Notes: generated by a model from the sequence alone, not told the origin. Counted from the first letter of the stretch, positions 8,913-18,972 are shown. The stretch is DNA of 64,000 bases from an uncultured bacterium (GCA_903899655.1 CAIUKF010000008.1:1-64000), one strand, 5' to 3'. Translations and numbers: made by a program.

Positions 8913-9218
8913 TTATTTATTAAAGTATTTCAATTTTTTAGATGCGGCGCTGTAGACCATTATTCTGGATAAGTTGGTGACCGCACGAATGGCAGTAACT
9001 AATATTCCAACAAGGCATATCATTTGTACCCATGATAAATAACTTGGAATATCACAGGTATCTCCGCACGGATAGTTACTGTAAATCATACTGACAATTA
9101 CGATAAAAACGTTAGACAATACTACATTTATAACTAATAAAATTATATTTCTTTTGATTTGTTGCTTGTAGATGGCGATTTGATTATCGTTTTGGTTTGG
9201 AAGTGTTACTGTTGTCAT
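8913..9218 (-). CDS. Small membrane protein, unknown
   Basis: 101 aa from the ATG at 9218. Two hydrophobic helices (about residues 20-45 and 60-85) are separated by a short loop with two cysteines (CGDTC), so it is probably an integral membrane protein. The 9218 start is preferred to an upstream ATG (9233) because TATAAT (9225-9230) lies 6 nt before it and overlaps the longer reading, implying a leaderless mRNA. It starts 15 bp after the ychF stop. No family recognised. Confidence 0.65.
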   Translation of the reverse strand: MTTVTLPNQNDNQIAIYKQQIKRNIILLVINVVLSNVFIVIVSMIYSNYPCGDTCDIPSYLSWVQMICLVGILVTAIRAVTNLSRIMVYSAASKKLKYFNK

Positions 9219-9232
9219 GTTTTGATTATACA

Positions 9233-10315
9233 TTATCGATTGACGTTGAATCTAAATTCGACGATGTCGTCGGGGCGCATGACGTATTCACGGCCTTCGG
9301 TGCGCATTTTGCCGGCACTGCGAGCGGCTGACTCACTGCCAGCGGCGATTAGGTCGTGGTAATCGACGACTTGGGCGGCGATGAAGCCTTTTTCAAAGTC
9401 GGTGTGAATAACGCCGGCGGCCTGTGGGGCAGTATCGCCCTTGTGAATTGTCCAAGCGTGTATTTCTTTGGGGCCAGCAGTTAGGTAACTTTGTAGTCCT
9501 AAAATGTCATAAGCAGCGTGAATTAATTGCATCAAACCTGTTTCTTTAACACCGTAGCTGTCCAGTAATTCGACTGAATCGGCTAGTGATAAACCTTTTA
9601 ATTCTTCCTCGAGTTTTGCGCATACAAAAATTGTTCGGGCAGGGGCGACTAGGGCGGACAGGTCGGCTTTTTTGGCGTCGCTAACCAGGGTGTCTTCGTC
9701 GACGTTAAAGGCATAAATTACAGGTTTGGCGGTCAATAAATTGATATCGGCGATTAATTCTAGGTCTAAATCGTCGACAGCAGACAGGGGAATACCAGAT
9801 TTTAATTTGTCCATCAAGGTTTCTAAATATTCAGCAACTGATTTTAATTTAGGGTTGGCTTTGGATTCTTTGGCCAGTTTTGGTAAGCGATTTTCGATAG
9901 TTTGGATATCGGCCAAGATTAGTTCGGTGTTGATAATGTCGATGTCATCGCGGGGATTAACACGTTCAGATACGTGAATGACGTTGTCGTCATGAAAAGC
10001 GCGGACGATGTGGACGATAGCTTCGCATTGACGAATATTAGCCAAAAATTTATTGCCCAAACCTTCGCCCTTGCTGGCACCAGCGACTAGACCAGCGATA
10101 TCAACAAAAGTGACGGTGGCGGGCATTAATTTGGTTGATCCGTATAACTTAGCCAGTTCGGCCAGACGTTCGTCAGGCACGGCCACAATACCAGTATTTG
10201 GTTCGATAGTAGCGAATGGGTAATTAGCTGCCAAAATATTATTATTTGTCAGGGCATTAAACAGGGTAGACTTGCCAACATTTGGTAGACCAACGATTCC
10301 GATTGATAAACTCAT
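9233..10315 (-). CDS. ychF: Redox-regulated ATPase/GTPase YchF (OLA1 family)
   Basis: 360 aa. Obg-related P-loop protein that binds ribosomes and prefers ATP. It shows G1 GLPNVGKSTLFN, DIAGLVAGASKGEG as G3, a coiled-coil insert (~residues 130-200) and the C-terminal TGS-like domain (AWTIHKGDTAPQAAG). TATAAT (10322-10327) preceded by TGT ends 6 nt before the ATG, so the transcript is probably leaderless. Confidence 0.95.
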   Translation of the reverse strand: MSLSIGIVGLPNVGKSTLFNALTNNNILAANYPFATIEPNTGIVAVPDERLAELAKLYGSTKLMPATVTFVDIAGLVAGASKGEGLGNKFLANIRQCEAIVHIVRAFHDDNVIHVSERVNPRDDIDIINTELILADIQTIENRLPKLAKESKANPKLKSVAEYLETLMDKLKSGIPLSAVDDLDLELIADINLLTAKPVIYAFNVDEDTLVSDAKKADLSALVAPARTIFVCAKLEEELKGLSLADSVELLDSYGVKETGLMQLIHAAYDILGLQSYLTAGPKEIHAWTIHKGDTAPQAAGVIHTDFEKGFIAAQVVDYHDLIAAGSESAARSAGKMRTEGREYVMRPDDIVEFRFNVNR

Positions 10316-10424
10316 TACATTATTATAACAGAGGTGATTAAAAAACTATACACAATGATGTCCTCGTTGTTTTTTAAACAAATGTGCTATTATTATGAGT
10401 GAATAAGCGTAAGGAATATTGTTC

Positions 10425-10997
10425 GTGAGTAAGAATAAAGAACATCAAAAAGAGGCTAAAAAATTACGGAAACGTCTTTCAAAAAGGAAGAAGTTAATTA
10501 TTGGTGCTGTCGTTGTCGTATTGATTGTAGCTGTTGGGTTTACGGCATGGTATTTTTATCAAAAAAATAAATCAATATCAATTCCTACGCCAACAATAAT
10601 GAGTATGGACACATTAAACCAAACGATGAGCGACGCACAGGCTTTGGCGGATAATGGGGACTTTAGCGGTGCCAAGGCAGCGTATGATATAGCTTTGACT
10701 CAGACTAATGATTCTTTTCAAAAAAGTATGTTGTTGTCGAGTGAAGCAACGATCTATTTTAACGATAGTAATTACAATCAAGCTTTAGTAATCGCTCTGC
10801 AGGCTGAAGCGGCAAACGAAAATCGAACAATCACTGATTTTATTGCACAAATATATGCCGCCAAAGGTGATAAACAAAAAGCAATCGAGTATTATCAAAA
10901 AACAATCAAGTTGGTAAATGATTCAAATGAACCTTTTGATGGAACACAGCATTATCAAGACATGATAGACGAACTTAATAATGGAACTACGAATTAA
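10425..10997 (+). CDS. Membrane-anchored TPR protein at head of pilus locus
   Basis: About 190 aa. The very basic cytoplasmic N-terminus is followed by one membrane helix (~25-45) and an extracytoplasmic alpha-helical region with TPR-like repeats (ADNGDFSGAKAAYDIAL, then YAAKGDKQKAIEYYQKTI). The GTG at 10425 is chosen because AAGGA lies 9 nt upstream; a TTG at 10419 is too close. It probably scaffolds the pilus or the surface protein encoded next. Its exact function is unknown. Confidence 0.7.
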   Translation: MSKNKEHQKEAKKLRKRLSKRKKLIIGAVVVVLIVAVGFTAWYFYQKNKSISIPTPTIMSMDTLNQTMSDAQALADNGDFSGAKAAYDIALTQTNDSFQKSMLLSSEATIYFNDSNYNQALVIALQAEAANENRTITDFIAQIYAAKGDKQKAIEYYQKTIKLVNDSNEPFDGTQHYQDMIDELNNGTTN

Positions 10998-10998
10998 G

Positions 10999-13410
10999 AT
11001 GAACTTTACTAATCTTAAAATTTCAAAAGTAGTAATTCTCGGACTGATTGTTATCGTTTTAGGATCAGTTGGGTTTTATGTTTCGGTGCAGGCGAAGACT
11101 TTTGGTTTGAAAGACGGCGTTGGATATTTTAAGGGCCACACTATGTGTATATCTAAAAACGGGTCGCCTGATAAAAGTGGCAATCAGACGTGCGTAAAAG
11201 GCGATAGTTCAAGTAGTGATTTTTATGTACTGCCAATAGAAAGTAGTAAAATGGCAATTCCAACCTCTATTAAATCTGCAGATGCGCTATATAGCTTATT
11301 GTATGATTCAAATAAGTCAAATAAGGCGCAAAAGAATACAGGCTCGGCTTTTATTGTGAATACAATGCTCGGTCGTAATGCATCGGGAAAGGGTAAGGAT
11401 GTTAGCGATGGCGACTGGGCAGACATAAAGGCACGTCTAGATAGTCTTGACGCTAAAAAACAGATTAAGTGGTCTGGTAATGAGAACGTTTGTACGAATA
11501 GTTATTATACGGATGCTTATTATAAAAACGGTAGCAAAAAGACCAATGAGGACGACGCTTTTTATACTGGCAAAAGCTCATGTAGAAATGAATCCATGAT
11601 TCGGTTTTATAATGACTCTGGCAAATTAGTATACGTACTGGATCGTTATTGTGCGAATCCAATGGGTGATAGTATAGGTGAGTTACCTAAAGCTCCTGAA
11701 TGGGATTTATCAACTAGCAGCAGCTCCAGTGTTGCTTCAACTTCACCTGGTTATACTATCACTTGGACACATACAGTCAAGAATAATGGACCTGATGCAA
11801 CTGATAGAACCATAAAATATCATTATCAAAATCGTGACGGCCTTGGTAATGGTTCGGGATCGAATAATACAGTTTCGTCAGGGTTGGATAATGGAAAATC
11901 TAAGAGTTTTACATCGACTTATGATATAACTCAAAATGACGTCGGTAATAATTTATGTCGTTCGACGGTTGCCAGTCCAAAAGCTTGGGATAATAACGGT
12001 TCGACTGAATCGTCAACGTCCTGTGTTTATATCCCTTATAATTATGTATTTACGCCAAATATTAGTGCTGACGTTGGAGCCGTTGAAACTGGTACCCCAT
12101 TCAACGTAACACCGTCAATTACACCAAATAATGATCCAAAACGCACAAAAAGCCAAGATACTCAGTGGCGCATAACTCAAATAGTTGTCGCCCCAGGAAA
12201 AACAGTACCAAACCCAGCTGGCGGCATATCTGGCGGTGAGCCATGCGGAACGTTCTTTAAAGCTTTGCCTGACGCATCATGTTCGTATATTAACAGTGGT
12301 ACGAGTGTATTTAATGAAAACGGTGGTTGGCAAAGTGGCGCAATGGTCGCCGCCAACAACGTCATTACAGGTGACTTTACAGCCGGTACTCATGTTTGCT
12401 ATGCATTCTCAATTCAACCACGAGCTAGCAGCGATGGCCAATGGGCACACTCGGTACCGGTTTGTTTAGTTATTGGTAAAAAACCAAAAGTCCAGATTAC
12501 GGGTGGTGATCTTTGGGTAAAAGGATTAATTAAAACCAGTACATCAGATAAAAATCTGGCTGGCGTTAATCGCAGATTTGGCAGTTGGGACGAATATAGC
12601 GTATCGGCAGCTGGATTAGTTACAGGCTTTGCATCTGGTTCAGCTTTTGCGGGCTCTGGGTTAATCTTTGACCCAATTAATGGCGACGCCTGTATATATA
12701 GCCAAATTATTTTTACAAATGCTGGTAATTCGTCATGTACTCGTACGAGTGTGATTGGAAATTACATATCATCGCATAAAATACCTGATGTCGCTGCAAG
12801 TTTTGTAGTCAACACTAATGATGCAACACATAATTTAGGCGATAGCCCAACAATTGATTTAAGTGCTAATAATTTGTTAGGTTCGTATCGAGCAATAGGC
12901 AATATTACCGTAACTGGCGGTGGAGCAGGCAAGGTAATTAATAAAGGTCAATGGATTGTTGTTAATGCGCCAACGGCGAATGTCACGATATCGGGCGACA
13001 TCAATTATACGAGCGAAGTATTGAAATCAATCACGGACATTCCACAGGTTATAATAATCGCTCGAACAATCAGTGTCTCAAAAGATGTAAAAAACATCGA
13101 TGCTTGGTTGATAGCTTTAAGTGATGGCACTCTTGGATCTGGAGAAGTAAATACCTGTAGTGCAGTCGCCAAAGATGTAAATATAGATATTAATACCTGT
13201 GAACAGCCATTAGTCGTTAACGGCCCAGTCATGGCAGATAAATTATATCTGCGTCGTACGGCTGGATCGGGCACAGGTACAGACCACAGTGGAGATCCGG
13301 CTGAAGTCTTTAATCTACGCGCTGATGTCTATCTTTGGGCGTTGTCACGAGCTGATAGCGGCAGTCATGTCCAAACAGTACATACGACTGAATTACCACC
13401 ACGATTTTAA
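10999..13410 (+). CDS. Large Cys-rich surface protein, putative pilus-associated adhesin
   Basis: About 803 aa. One N-terminal membrane helix (signal anchor) is followed by a Ser/Thr/Asn-rich ectodomain with about 15 cysteines. Residues ~245-370 look like an Ig-like DUF11/CARDB repeat (YTITWTHTVKNNGPDATDR). The C-terminal half has beta-rich segments without a recognised family. The ATG at 10999 is preferred to 10981, which overlaps the previous gene. Its position directly before pilM suggests a pilus-linked tip or adhesin role, comparable in position to PilY1 but not homologous by eye. No sortase signal is seen. Confidence 0.65.
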   Translation: MNFTNLKISKVVILGLIVIVLGSVGFYVSVQAKTFGLKDGVGYFKGHTMCISKNGSPDKSGNQTCVKGDSSSSDFYVLPIESSKMAIPTSIKSADALYSLLYDSNKSNKAQKNTGSAFIVNTMLGRNASGKGKDVSDGDWADIKARLDSLDAKKQIKWSGNENVCTNSYYTDAYYKNGSKKTNEDDAFYTGKSSCRNESMIRFYNDSGKLVYVLDRYCANPMGDSIGELPKAPEWDLSTSSSSSVASTSPGYTITWTHTVKNNGPDATDRTIKYHYQNRDGLGNGSGSNNTVSSGLDNGKSKSFTSTYDITQNDVGNNLCRSTVASPKAWDNNGSTESSTSCVYIPYNYVFTPNISADVGAVETGTPFNVTPSITPNNDPKRTKSQDTQWRITQIVVAPGKTVPNPAGGISGGEPCGTFFKALPDASCSYINSGTSVFNENGGWQSGAMVAANNVITGDFTAGTHVCYAFSIQPRASSDGQWAHSVPVCLVIGKKPKVQITGGDLWVKGLIKTSTSDKNLAGVNRRFGSWDEYSVSAAGLVTGFASGSAFAGSGLIFDPINGDACIYSQIIFTNAGNSSCTRTSVIGNYISSHKIPDVAASFVVNTNDATHNLGDSPTIDLSANNLLGSYRAIGNITVTGGGAGKVINKGQWIVVNAPTANVTISGDINYTSEVLKSITDIPQVIIIARTISVSKDVKNIDAWLIALSDGTLGSGEVNTCSAVAKDVNIDINTCEQPLVVNGPVMADKLYLRRTAGSGTGTDHSGDPAEVFNLRADVYLWALSRADSGSHVQTVHTTELPPRF

Positions 13411-13424
13411 TATTCAATAATCGC

Positions 13425-13454
13425 TTGCTTTTAAAGCTCATGCTTCTGTATAAT
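13425..13454 (+). promoter_or_regulatory. Promoter for the pilM operon
   Basis: TTGCTT (13425-13430), 18-bp spacer, TATAAT (13449-13454), followed 10 nt later by the pilM ATG with AAAGG between. It suggests pilM onward can be transcribed separately from the adhesin gene. Confidence 0.6.
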
Positions 13455-13464
13455 AAAAGGTAAT

Positions 13465-14511
13465 ATGGCAATATTAAAGGGATTGGGCGACTTCTTTGCT
13501 CTGGACATTGGGACTAATGCCGTACGAGTTGTACAGCTTTCTCAATCAGGTCCCGATAATTGGACCTTACAACACTATGGTTATGCACCCGTTGATGAAA
13601 AGATTACCGCAAATGATTCAGCCGAAGGCTTACGGCGTTTAGGTGAAGTAATCATGACAGCTGTTGGCCAAAGTGGTATCAAAGAGAAGAATGTTGTCAT
13701 TGGCCTACCATCTGGTAAAACTTTTACAACCGTTGTTGATGTGCCGATGATGAGTGAGGCCGAGCTGAAAAGTACGATTAAATACCAAATTGATCAGTAT
13801 ATTCCAATGGCAATTGACGAGACTAAAGTCGACTGGGCATTACTAGGCCAATCATTACATGATCCAAAACAACAAGAAGTGCTATTAGCTAGTACGTCGA
13901 ATGCTTATACCGAAGAGCGTTTGGAATTTATTGAAAGTTTAGGTTTTAATGTGATTGCGTCTGAACCCGATCCAATTGCGATGGTTCGTTCGTTGTTGCC
14001 TCTGGGTGTCAAAGATGCCAGGTTAATTATTGATGTCGGCGAAAGGTCAACTGATTTGGCGATTACATTTGGCGATACACCACGCCTGGTTCGTACGATT
14101 CCAACTGGCTTAAGGACGCTTATTAAGGCCGCTGTTCAAAATTTGAATGTTCAAGATGATCAAGCTCGACAGTTTATCTTAAAGTTTGGTTTGGCACCAG
14201 ATAGACTAGAAGGTCAGGTTTATCGTTCAATTGAAAGTACGCTTGATAACTTTGCAACCGAATTAATTAAATCGATTAAATTTTTCCAGACTCGTTATCC
14301 AAATACTCCAGTAGGAGGCATATTATTGTCAGGTTTTGCAGCGATTGTGCCTCGATTTGGTGAATATTTGACGGCCAAAACAGGTGTAGCATCAAGCGTC
14401 GCTAATCCTTGGCAGCGTGTCCACGTTGCGCAGGCTGATCAACAGCAACTTAGTACAATTGCCAGTGAATTCGCGACAGTTATCGGATTAGCTCAGAGGA
14501 ACAACAAATGA
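13465..14511 (+). CDS. pilM: Type IV pilus assembly protein PilM
   Basis: 348 aa. Actin-like (FtsA/HSP70 fold) cytoplasmic protein that binds the PilN N-terminus in the alignment complex. Phosphate-binding motif FALDIGTNAVRVVQ (residues ~10-23), a second LIIDVGERSTDLAI near 190 and a C-terminal GGILLSGFAA all fit. It ends in TGA overlapping the pilN start (ATGATG). Confidence 0.93.
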   Translation: MAILKGLGDFFALDIGTNAVRVVQLSQSGPDNWTLQHYGYAPVDEKITANDSAEGLRRLGEVIMTAVGQSGIKEKNVVIGLPSGKTFTTVVDVPMMSEAELKSTIKYQIDQYIPMAIDETKVDWALLGQSLHDPKQQEVLLASTSNAYTEERLEFIESLGFNVIASEPDPIAMVRSLLPLGVKDARLIIDVGERSTDLAITFGDTPRLVRTIPTGLRTLIKAAVQNLNVQDDQARQFILKFGLAPDRLEGQVYRSIESTLDNFATELIKSIKFFQTRYPNTPVGGILLSGFAAIVPRFGEYLTAKTGVASSVANPWQRVHVAQADQQQLSTIASEFATVIGLAQRNNK

Positions 14512-15233
14512 TGATTGAGATTAACCTTGTTCCTGACATCAAACAAGAACTCATCAAGGCTCAGCGAATTCGTGCTAAAGTCATACTTGGTTCAATCCTT
14601 GTAGGTATAGTTTCGATTGCTACTGTAGTTTTGTTAGCCGTTTATATATATGGTTTTCAAGCGCTTAGCAACACTAATGCTGATAATACCATTACAGAAC
14701 AAAATGATAAGTTGAAATCCGTTACTGATTTGTCAAAAACATTAACTATTCAAAATCAGTTAATGCTGATATCTCAACTTAATGGTAATAGGCATATAGA
14801 TTCACGAATTTTTGATCTAATGAAGGCAATTAATCCGCCAGCTCCTAATGATGTAATTGTATCCAGTGTAACAGTCGATTCAAGCACCAAGACGATTGTC
14901 GTCGAGGGCCAAGCCTTAAATAGCTATGCTGCAGTTGAGGTCTATAAAAAGACAATCGAAGGCGCAAGGTTGAAATTTACTCCTGATGGCAGCACGACTC
15001 AACAAACAGTGACTATCGCCACTAATGTTAATTCAAACGGAACGACGCATGGCGAAGATACATCAGGCAAGACAGTATCTAGATTCACGATAAGCTTTAC
15101 CTATGCCGACGAATTATTATCGTTAAATTCGAAAAATGCGTCGATTATCATTACAACTAATCCAACCGGTAACGTCACAGACTCATACTTGGGTATTCCG
15201 CTAGATATTTTTGATACGACAGGGGGCAAATAA
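14508..15233 (+). CDS. pilN: Type IV pilus assembly protein PilN
   Basis: 241 aa. It opens with the cytoplasmic INLVP motif that binds PilM, then one membrane helix (~25-48) and a periplasm-type ferredoxin-like domain. Either of two adjacent ATGs could be used. It sits between pilM and pilO, with the usual ATGA-type overlap with pilM. Confidence 0.9.
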   Translation: MMIEINLVPDIKQELIKAQRIRAKVILGSILVGIVSIATVVLLAVYIYGFQALSNTNADNTITEQNDKLKSVTDLSKTLTIQNQLMLISQLNGNRHIDSRIFDLMKAINPPAPNDVIVSSVTVDSSTKTIVVEGQALNSYAAVEVYKKTIEGARLKFTPDGSTTQQTVTIATNVNSNGTTHGEDTSGKTVSRFTISFTYADELLSLNSKNASIIITTNPTGNVTDSYLGIPLDIFDTTGGK

Positions 15234-15234
15234 T

Positions 15235-15894
15235 ATGCAGTCAAAAAATGCCGCATTTCGTAAAAGAACTCAGATAGCTATTGCAAATCGAATAATGTTT
15301 TTATGGGTTGCTGGCGTATCGGTTATCTTTGGATTTGCTCTGGTTGCGATAATATTTTTGTCACAGATGCTGATGTTTAATCAACGTGTTATACATGAAA
15401 AAGAGACCACAGTTGCTACGCTAAAGGCCAATAACGAGAATATCAAATCAGTCCAATCCCAAGTCCGTGTTCTTGATACCAACAGTGCTTTGATGAGCGC
15501 AAAAGCTTCACCTGACGATAAAACTTTGCAGGTTATTCTGGACTCTCTACCTGCAGAACCAAATTCACTTGCGCTTTGTGCATCACTTGAGAAAAAGTTG
15601 CTAAATGGGGTTACAATCAACGCACTTCAACCCGATGATATTAGTATATATGGTAGTAATGTTGCGACTGGGGCATACTCGTCAATCGGCGTACATTTTA
15701 TTGTGACTGGCAGCGAGATTGCTTTGAAAGAGGCTTTACACAAGATTGAGATTTCAACTAGAACAATCGAGGTATTATCTATGAAGCTCGAGCTGAGTGC
15801 AGGTAGTGGTAAGGGTACGTTGACAGTTAGAGCAAGAGCATTTTACGCACCATCTAAGGTTGTAGAATTAACAAAGAAGACGGTAAAATCATGA
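15235..15894 (+). CDS. pilO: Type IV pilus assembly protein PilO-like
   Basis: 219 aa from the ATG at 15235, 1 nt after the pilN stop. One membrane helix (~22-45), a coiled-coil stretch (~50-85) and a C-terminal alpha/beta domain match PilO by architecture and synteny more than by sequence. The 3' end overlaps the next gene by ATGA. Confidence 0.8.
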   Translation: MQSKNAAFRKRTQIAIANRIMFLWVAGVSVIFGFALVAIIFLSQMLMFNQRVIHEKETTVATLKANNENIKSVQSQVRVLDTNSALMSAKASPDDKTLQVILDSLPAEPNSLALCASLEKKLLNGVTINALQPDDISIYGSNVATGAYSSIGVHFIVTGSEIALKEALHKIEISTRTIEVLSMKLELSAGSGKGTLTVRARAFYAPSKVVELTKKTVKS

Positions 15895-16112
15895 AAAAAA
15901 CAGATATTGCAATGATAATCTTGATAATTTCGGTAAGTGTTTTAGTGGCGTACTTTGGTGCACGGGCTGCTTTTCCTAAAGCTTATAGCGGCAGCACTAA
16001 AGTTTATACGATTGATAAGATATCAACCACAGTTGATCAGCCAAATCCTAGTATTTTTAATAAAGATGCTATTAATCCTGCCGTCAAAGTTGAAATTAAA
16101 GGCACAGAGTAG
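15891..16112 (+). CDS. Small single-pass membrane protein in pil operon
   Basis: 73 aa. One N-terminal membrane helix (residues ~5-25) and a short polar tail rich in K, T and P. It occupies the place of pilP but is far shorter and has no lipobox. It is likely part of the alignment complex; function unknown. Confidence 0.7.
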   Translation: MKKTDIAMIILIISVSVLVAYFGARAAFPKAYSGSTKVYTIDKISTTVDQPNPSIFNKDAINPAVKVEIKGTE

Positions 16113-16121
16113 GCTTCATCG

Positions 16122-17885
16122 ATGGCGTTACTAACTGGTGATATTCAGGGCAAGCTTGTTAGCCTGTTGGTCAGTGAAGGTTTAGTTAGCGAAAGCGTAC
16201 TAAATGACGCTAAAGATATGGCCGCTAAAACTGGCCAGCCATTACTAAGTTTGTTGACTGAGCAGGATATCGTCGACGATGAGCTATTAACTCATGCCAT
16301 CGCCCAAGTTTCTGGCGTGCCTTATGTTAATTTGACGAATAGTTTAATTGATCAAAGTATTTTGGGCTTGTTGCCAGAGGATATTGCTGAACGATTTATG
16401 GCTGTGCCACTGGCTGAGGTCCAAAATCGCTTGGCTGTAGCTATGATTGACGCTAATAACGTTCAGGCAGTTGATTACTTGGCAAGTCGTATAGAGCGCC
16501 CCTTAAAAGTCTTTATGGCCTCAGAGGCTGGTGTTCGCCATGTCTTGGATCAGTACAAAACTGACCTTTCTAGTGTCGGTGAAGCAGCTGAAGCCAGTCA
16601 AGTCGAGGCAATTCAGGACTCTAACAAAGAAGTTAAAACTATTGTTCAAGATTCGCCGATCAGCAAGGCATTAAGTACTATTTTGGAATATGCACTGAAG
16701 ACTCGTTCGAGCGATGTTCATATCGAACCTTTGGAAGGGTCACTCAAGATTCGTTGTCGCGTTGATGGTATGTTGCGTGAGATTATGCAGTTGCCAAAAA
16801 GTATCGAACCAGCGTTAGTCAGCCGTATAAAGATTTTGTCCAATCTGAAAATTGACGAACATCGCATGCCTCAAGATGGACAATTTACAGTCAAGATTGC
16901 TGGTAAAGAAGTCGATCTTCGTATTGCAATTAGTCCGGTTATTTGGGGTGAGCAAGTCGTGATTCGTTTGCTAGATAAATCAGGTAACACTTTTGATATT
17001 GAAGAAATGGGTTATGCTGGTCGAGCTTTGCGCGCAATTCGCAAGGGAATTAAGCGTCCCAACGGTATGGTGTTGACGTCTGGTCCAACCGGAAGTGGCA
17101 AAACGACCAGTCTTTATGCGTTAATCAAAGAAATCAAGAACGAAGCGGTTAATATTGTGACTCTGGAAGACCCAGTCGAATACAAAATGAGTGGCGTTAA
17201 TCAAATTCAGGTCAACAGTGATGTTGGTCTAACATTTGCAAGTGGTTTGCGTTCGATTTTGCGTCAAGACCCTGATGTTATCATGGTCGGTGAGGTTCGC
17301 GATAGTGAAACGGCAAATTTGGCTGTTCAAGCGGCTTTGACTGGTCACTTAGTCTTTAGTACTCTACACACCAACAGTGCTGCTGGTGTTTTGCCGCGCT
17401 TGCTTGATATGGGGATTGAACCATTTTTGATTGCCAGCACAGTCAATACGATTATTGGTCAACGTTTGGTGCGTCGTGTAGCCGAAAAACACACAACGTA
17501 TCAGTCAAATCCGATTGAAACTCAAAATATTATTGCTACGATTGGTCATATTTTGCCCAAGACAGCCGAAGATGTCGCTAGAGTTTCTCAAGATTTAGGC
17601 TATAAAGACTTGCCCTTAGCAGGCCAAAGCGCTTATACTTTAGTTAAGGGAATCGATAGCCCTCAGTCTCCACGAGGTTATAGTGGTCGAGCTGGAATCT
17701 ATGAAGTGATGGATGTCAACGAGAGTATCCAAAATTTGATTGTAGCTCGGGCTACCAGTTCCGAAATACAGCGCAAAGCTCAGCAGCAGGGGATGATAAC
17801 TATGCGACAAGATGGTTATCTGAAAGCCTTGCAGGGAATAACTACTATTGAAGAAGTAAATCGCGTGACGTCAGATACGGTATAG
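16122..17885 (+). CDS. pilB: Type IV pilus extension ATPase PilB/GspE
   Basis: 587 aa. Hexameric ATPase powering pilus polymerisation. An N-terminal GspE-N/MshEN domain (~1-150) is followed by the Asp box, Walker A GPTGSGKTT near 325, Walker B and the His box LTGHLVFSTLHTN. The Zn-binding tetracysteine cluster found in many PilB/GspE proteins is absent: the protein has only one Cys (in KIRCRVDGM). pilT follows after 15 nt. Confidence 0.94.
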   Translation: MALLTGDIQGKLVSLLVSEGLVSESVLNDAKDMAAKTGQPLLSLLTEQDIVDDELLTHAIAQVSGVPYVNLTNSLIDQSILGLLPEDIAERFMAVPLAEVQNRLAVAMIDANNVQAVDYLASRIERPLKVFMASEAGVRHVLDQYKTDLSSVGEAAEASQVEAIQDSNKEVKTIVQDSPISKALSTILEYALKTRSSDVHIEPLEGSLKIRCRVDGMLREIMQLPKSIEPALVSRIKILSNLKIDEHRMPQDGQFTVKIAGKEVDLRIAISPVIWGEQVVIRLLDKSGNTFDIEEMGYAGRALRAIRKGIKRPNGMVLTSGPTGSGKTTSLYALIKEIKNEAVNIVTLEDPVEYKMSGVNQIQVNSDVGLTFASGLRSILRQDPDVIMVGEVRDSETANLAVQAALTGHLVFSTLHTNSAAGVLPRLLDMGIEPFLIASTVNTIIGQRLVRRVAEKHTTYQSNPIETQNIIATIGHILPKTAEDVARVSQDLGYKDLPLAGQSAYTLVKGIDSPQSPRGYSGRAGIYEVMDVNESIQNLIVARATSSEIQRKAQQQGMITMRQDGYLKALQGITTIEEVNRVTSDTV

Positions 17886-17900
17886 AAGGGGTGGAATAAA

Positions 17901-18971
17901 ATGAACAACCAAGAGCTAAGAATCGAAATATTATTAGAGGAAGTAGTCCGCAAAAAAGCATCGGACTTACACCTTCAAGTTGGTTTACCGCCGCTACTAC
18001 GTATTGATGGTTCATTAGTGCCAATTATTGGCTATAACCCACTCGATGAACAGGTTGTTGAAGCTCTAATTTTTGCGATTTTGGACCAAGACCAGCGTCA
18101 GATATTATTAAAAGACAAAGAATTCGACTTTAGCTTTGCCTTTGGTACGCTTGGTCGTTTTCGTGTTAACGCCTACCATGAGCGTGGTAATTTGGCGGCC
18201 GCTTTACGTTTGATCCCTAATGAAATCAAGACAGTTACCGAACTTGGTATGCCAAATGTAGTCATGGGCTTTGCTGATTATCCACGCGGCCTAGTATTAA
18301 TTACTGGCCCAACTGGTAGTGGTAAATCAACCACCTTGGCTGCCTTGGTCGACAAGATTAACACCGAGCGCGCTCAACATATTATTACAATCGAAGACCC
18401 AATTGAGTTTACCCATAAATCTAAAAAGTCAGCCGTCGTGCAACGTGAAGTCCACTATGATACCTACAGCTTTAGCGCGGCTTTGCGTTCTAGTTTGCGT
18501 CAAGACCCCGATGTTGTCTTGATTGGTGAGATGCGTGACCTTGAGACTATTAGTGCCGCTATTACTATCGCTGAGACAGGACACTTGGTCTTTGCGACAC
18601 TACACACCAACAGTGCCTCACAATCGATTGATCGTATAATCGACGTTTTCCCTCCACACCAACAGCCACAAATTCGCACTCAGTTATCAAATATTTTGAT
18701 GGCTATCTGTTCGCAGCGCTTGATTCCTGCTATTGGCGGTGGGCGAGTAGTGGCCGCCGAAGTTTTGGTCACTAACCCAGCAGTACGAAATATTATTCGC
18801 GAAGGTAAAGCTCACCAATTGGACGCCGTTATTCAAACCGGCTCTGACCAAGGTATGCAAACCATGGACCGTACGCTAGTTGGTTTAGTCCAAAGTGGCA
18901 CAGTTACTTATGACAGCGCTCGTGAAGTTGCAGTTGATTTGGCTGAGTTTGAAAGGTTAATGAGAGGCTAG
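17901..18971 (+). CDS. pilT: Type IV pilus retraction ATPase PilT
   Basis: 356 aa. Walker A GPTGSGKSTTLAA, the His box ETGHLVFATLHTNSA and the C-terminal AVRNIIREGK motif (PilT AIRNLIRE signature) identify a retraction motor, so the pilus is probably dynamic (twitching, DNA uptake or host contact). A GGGGTGG ribosome-binding site precedes it. pilC begins 1 nt after the stop. Confidence 0.95.
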   Translation: MNNQELRIEILLEEVVRKKASDLHLQVGLPPLLRIDGSLVPIIGYNPLDEQVVEALIFAILDQDQRQILLKDKEFDFSFAFGTLGRFRVNAYHERGNLAAALRLIPNEIKTVTELGMPNVVMGFADYPRGLVLITGPTGSGKSTTLAALVDKINTERAQHIITIEDPIEFTHKSKKSAVVQREVHYDTYSFSAALRSSLRQDPDVVLIGEMRDLETISAAITIAETGHLVFATLHTNSASQSIDRIIDVFPPHQQPQIRTQLSNILMAICSQRLIPAIGGGRVVAAEVLVTNPAVRNIIREGKAHQLDAVIQTGSDQGMQTMDRTLVGLVQSGTVTYDSAREVAVDLAEFERLMRG

Positions 18972-18972
18972 A

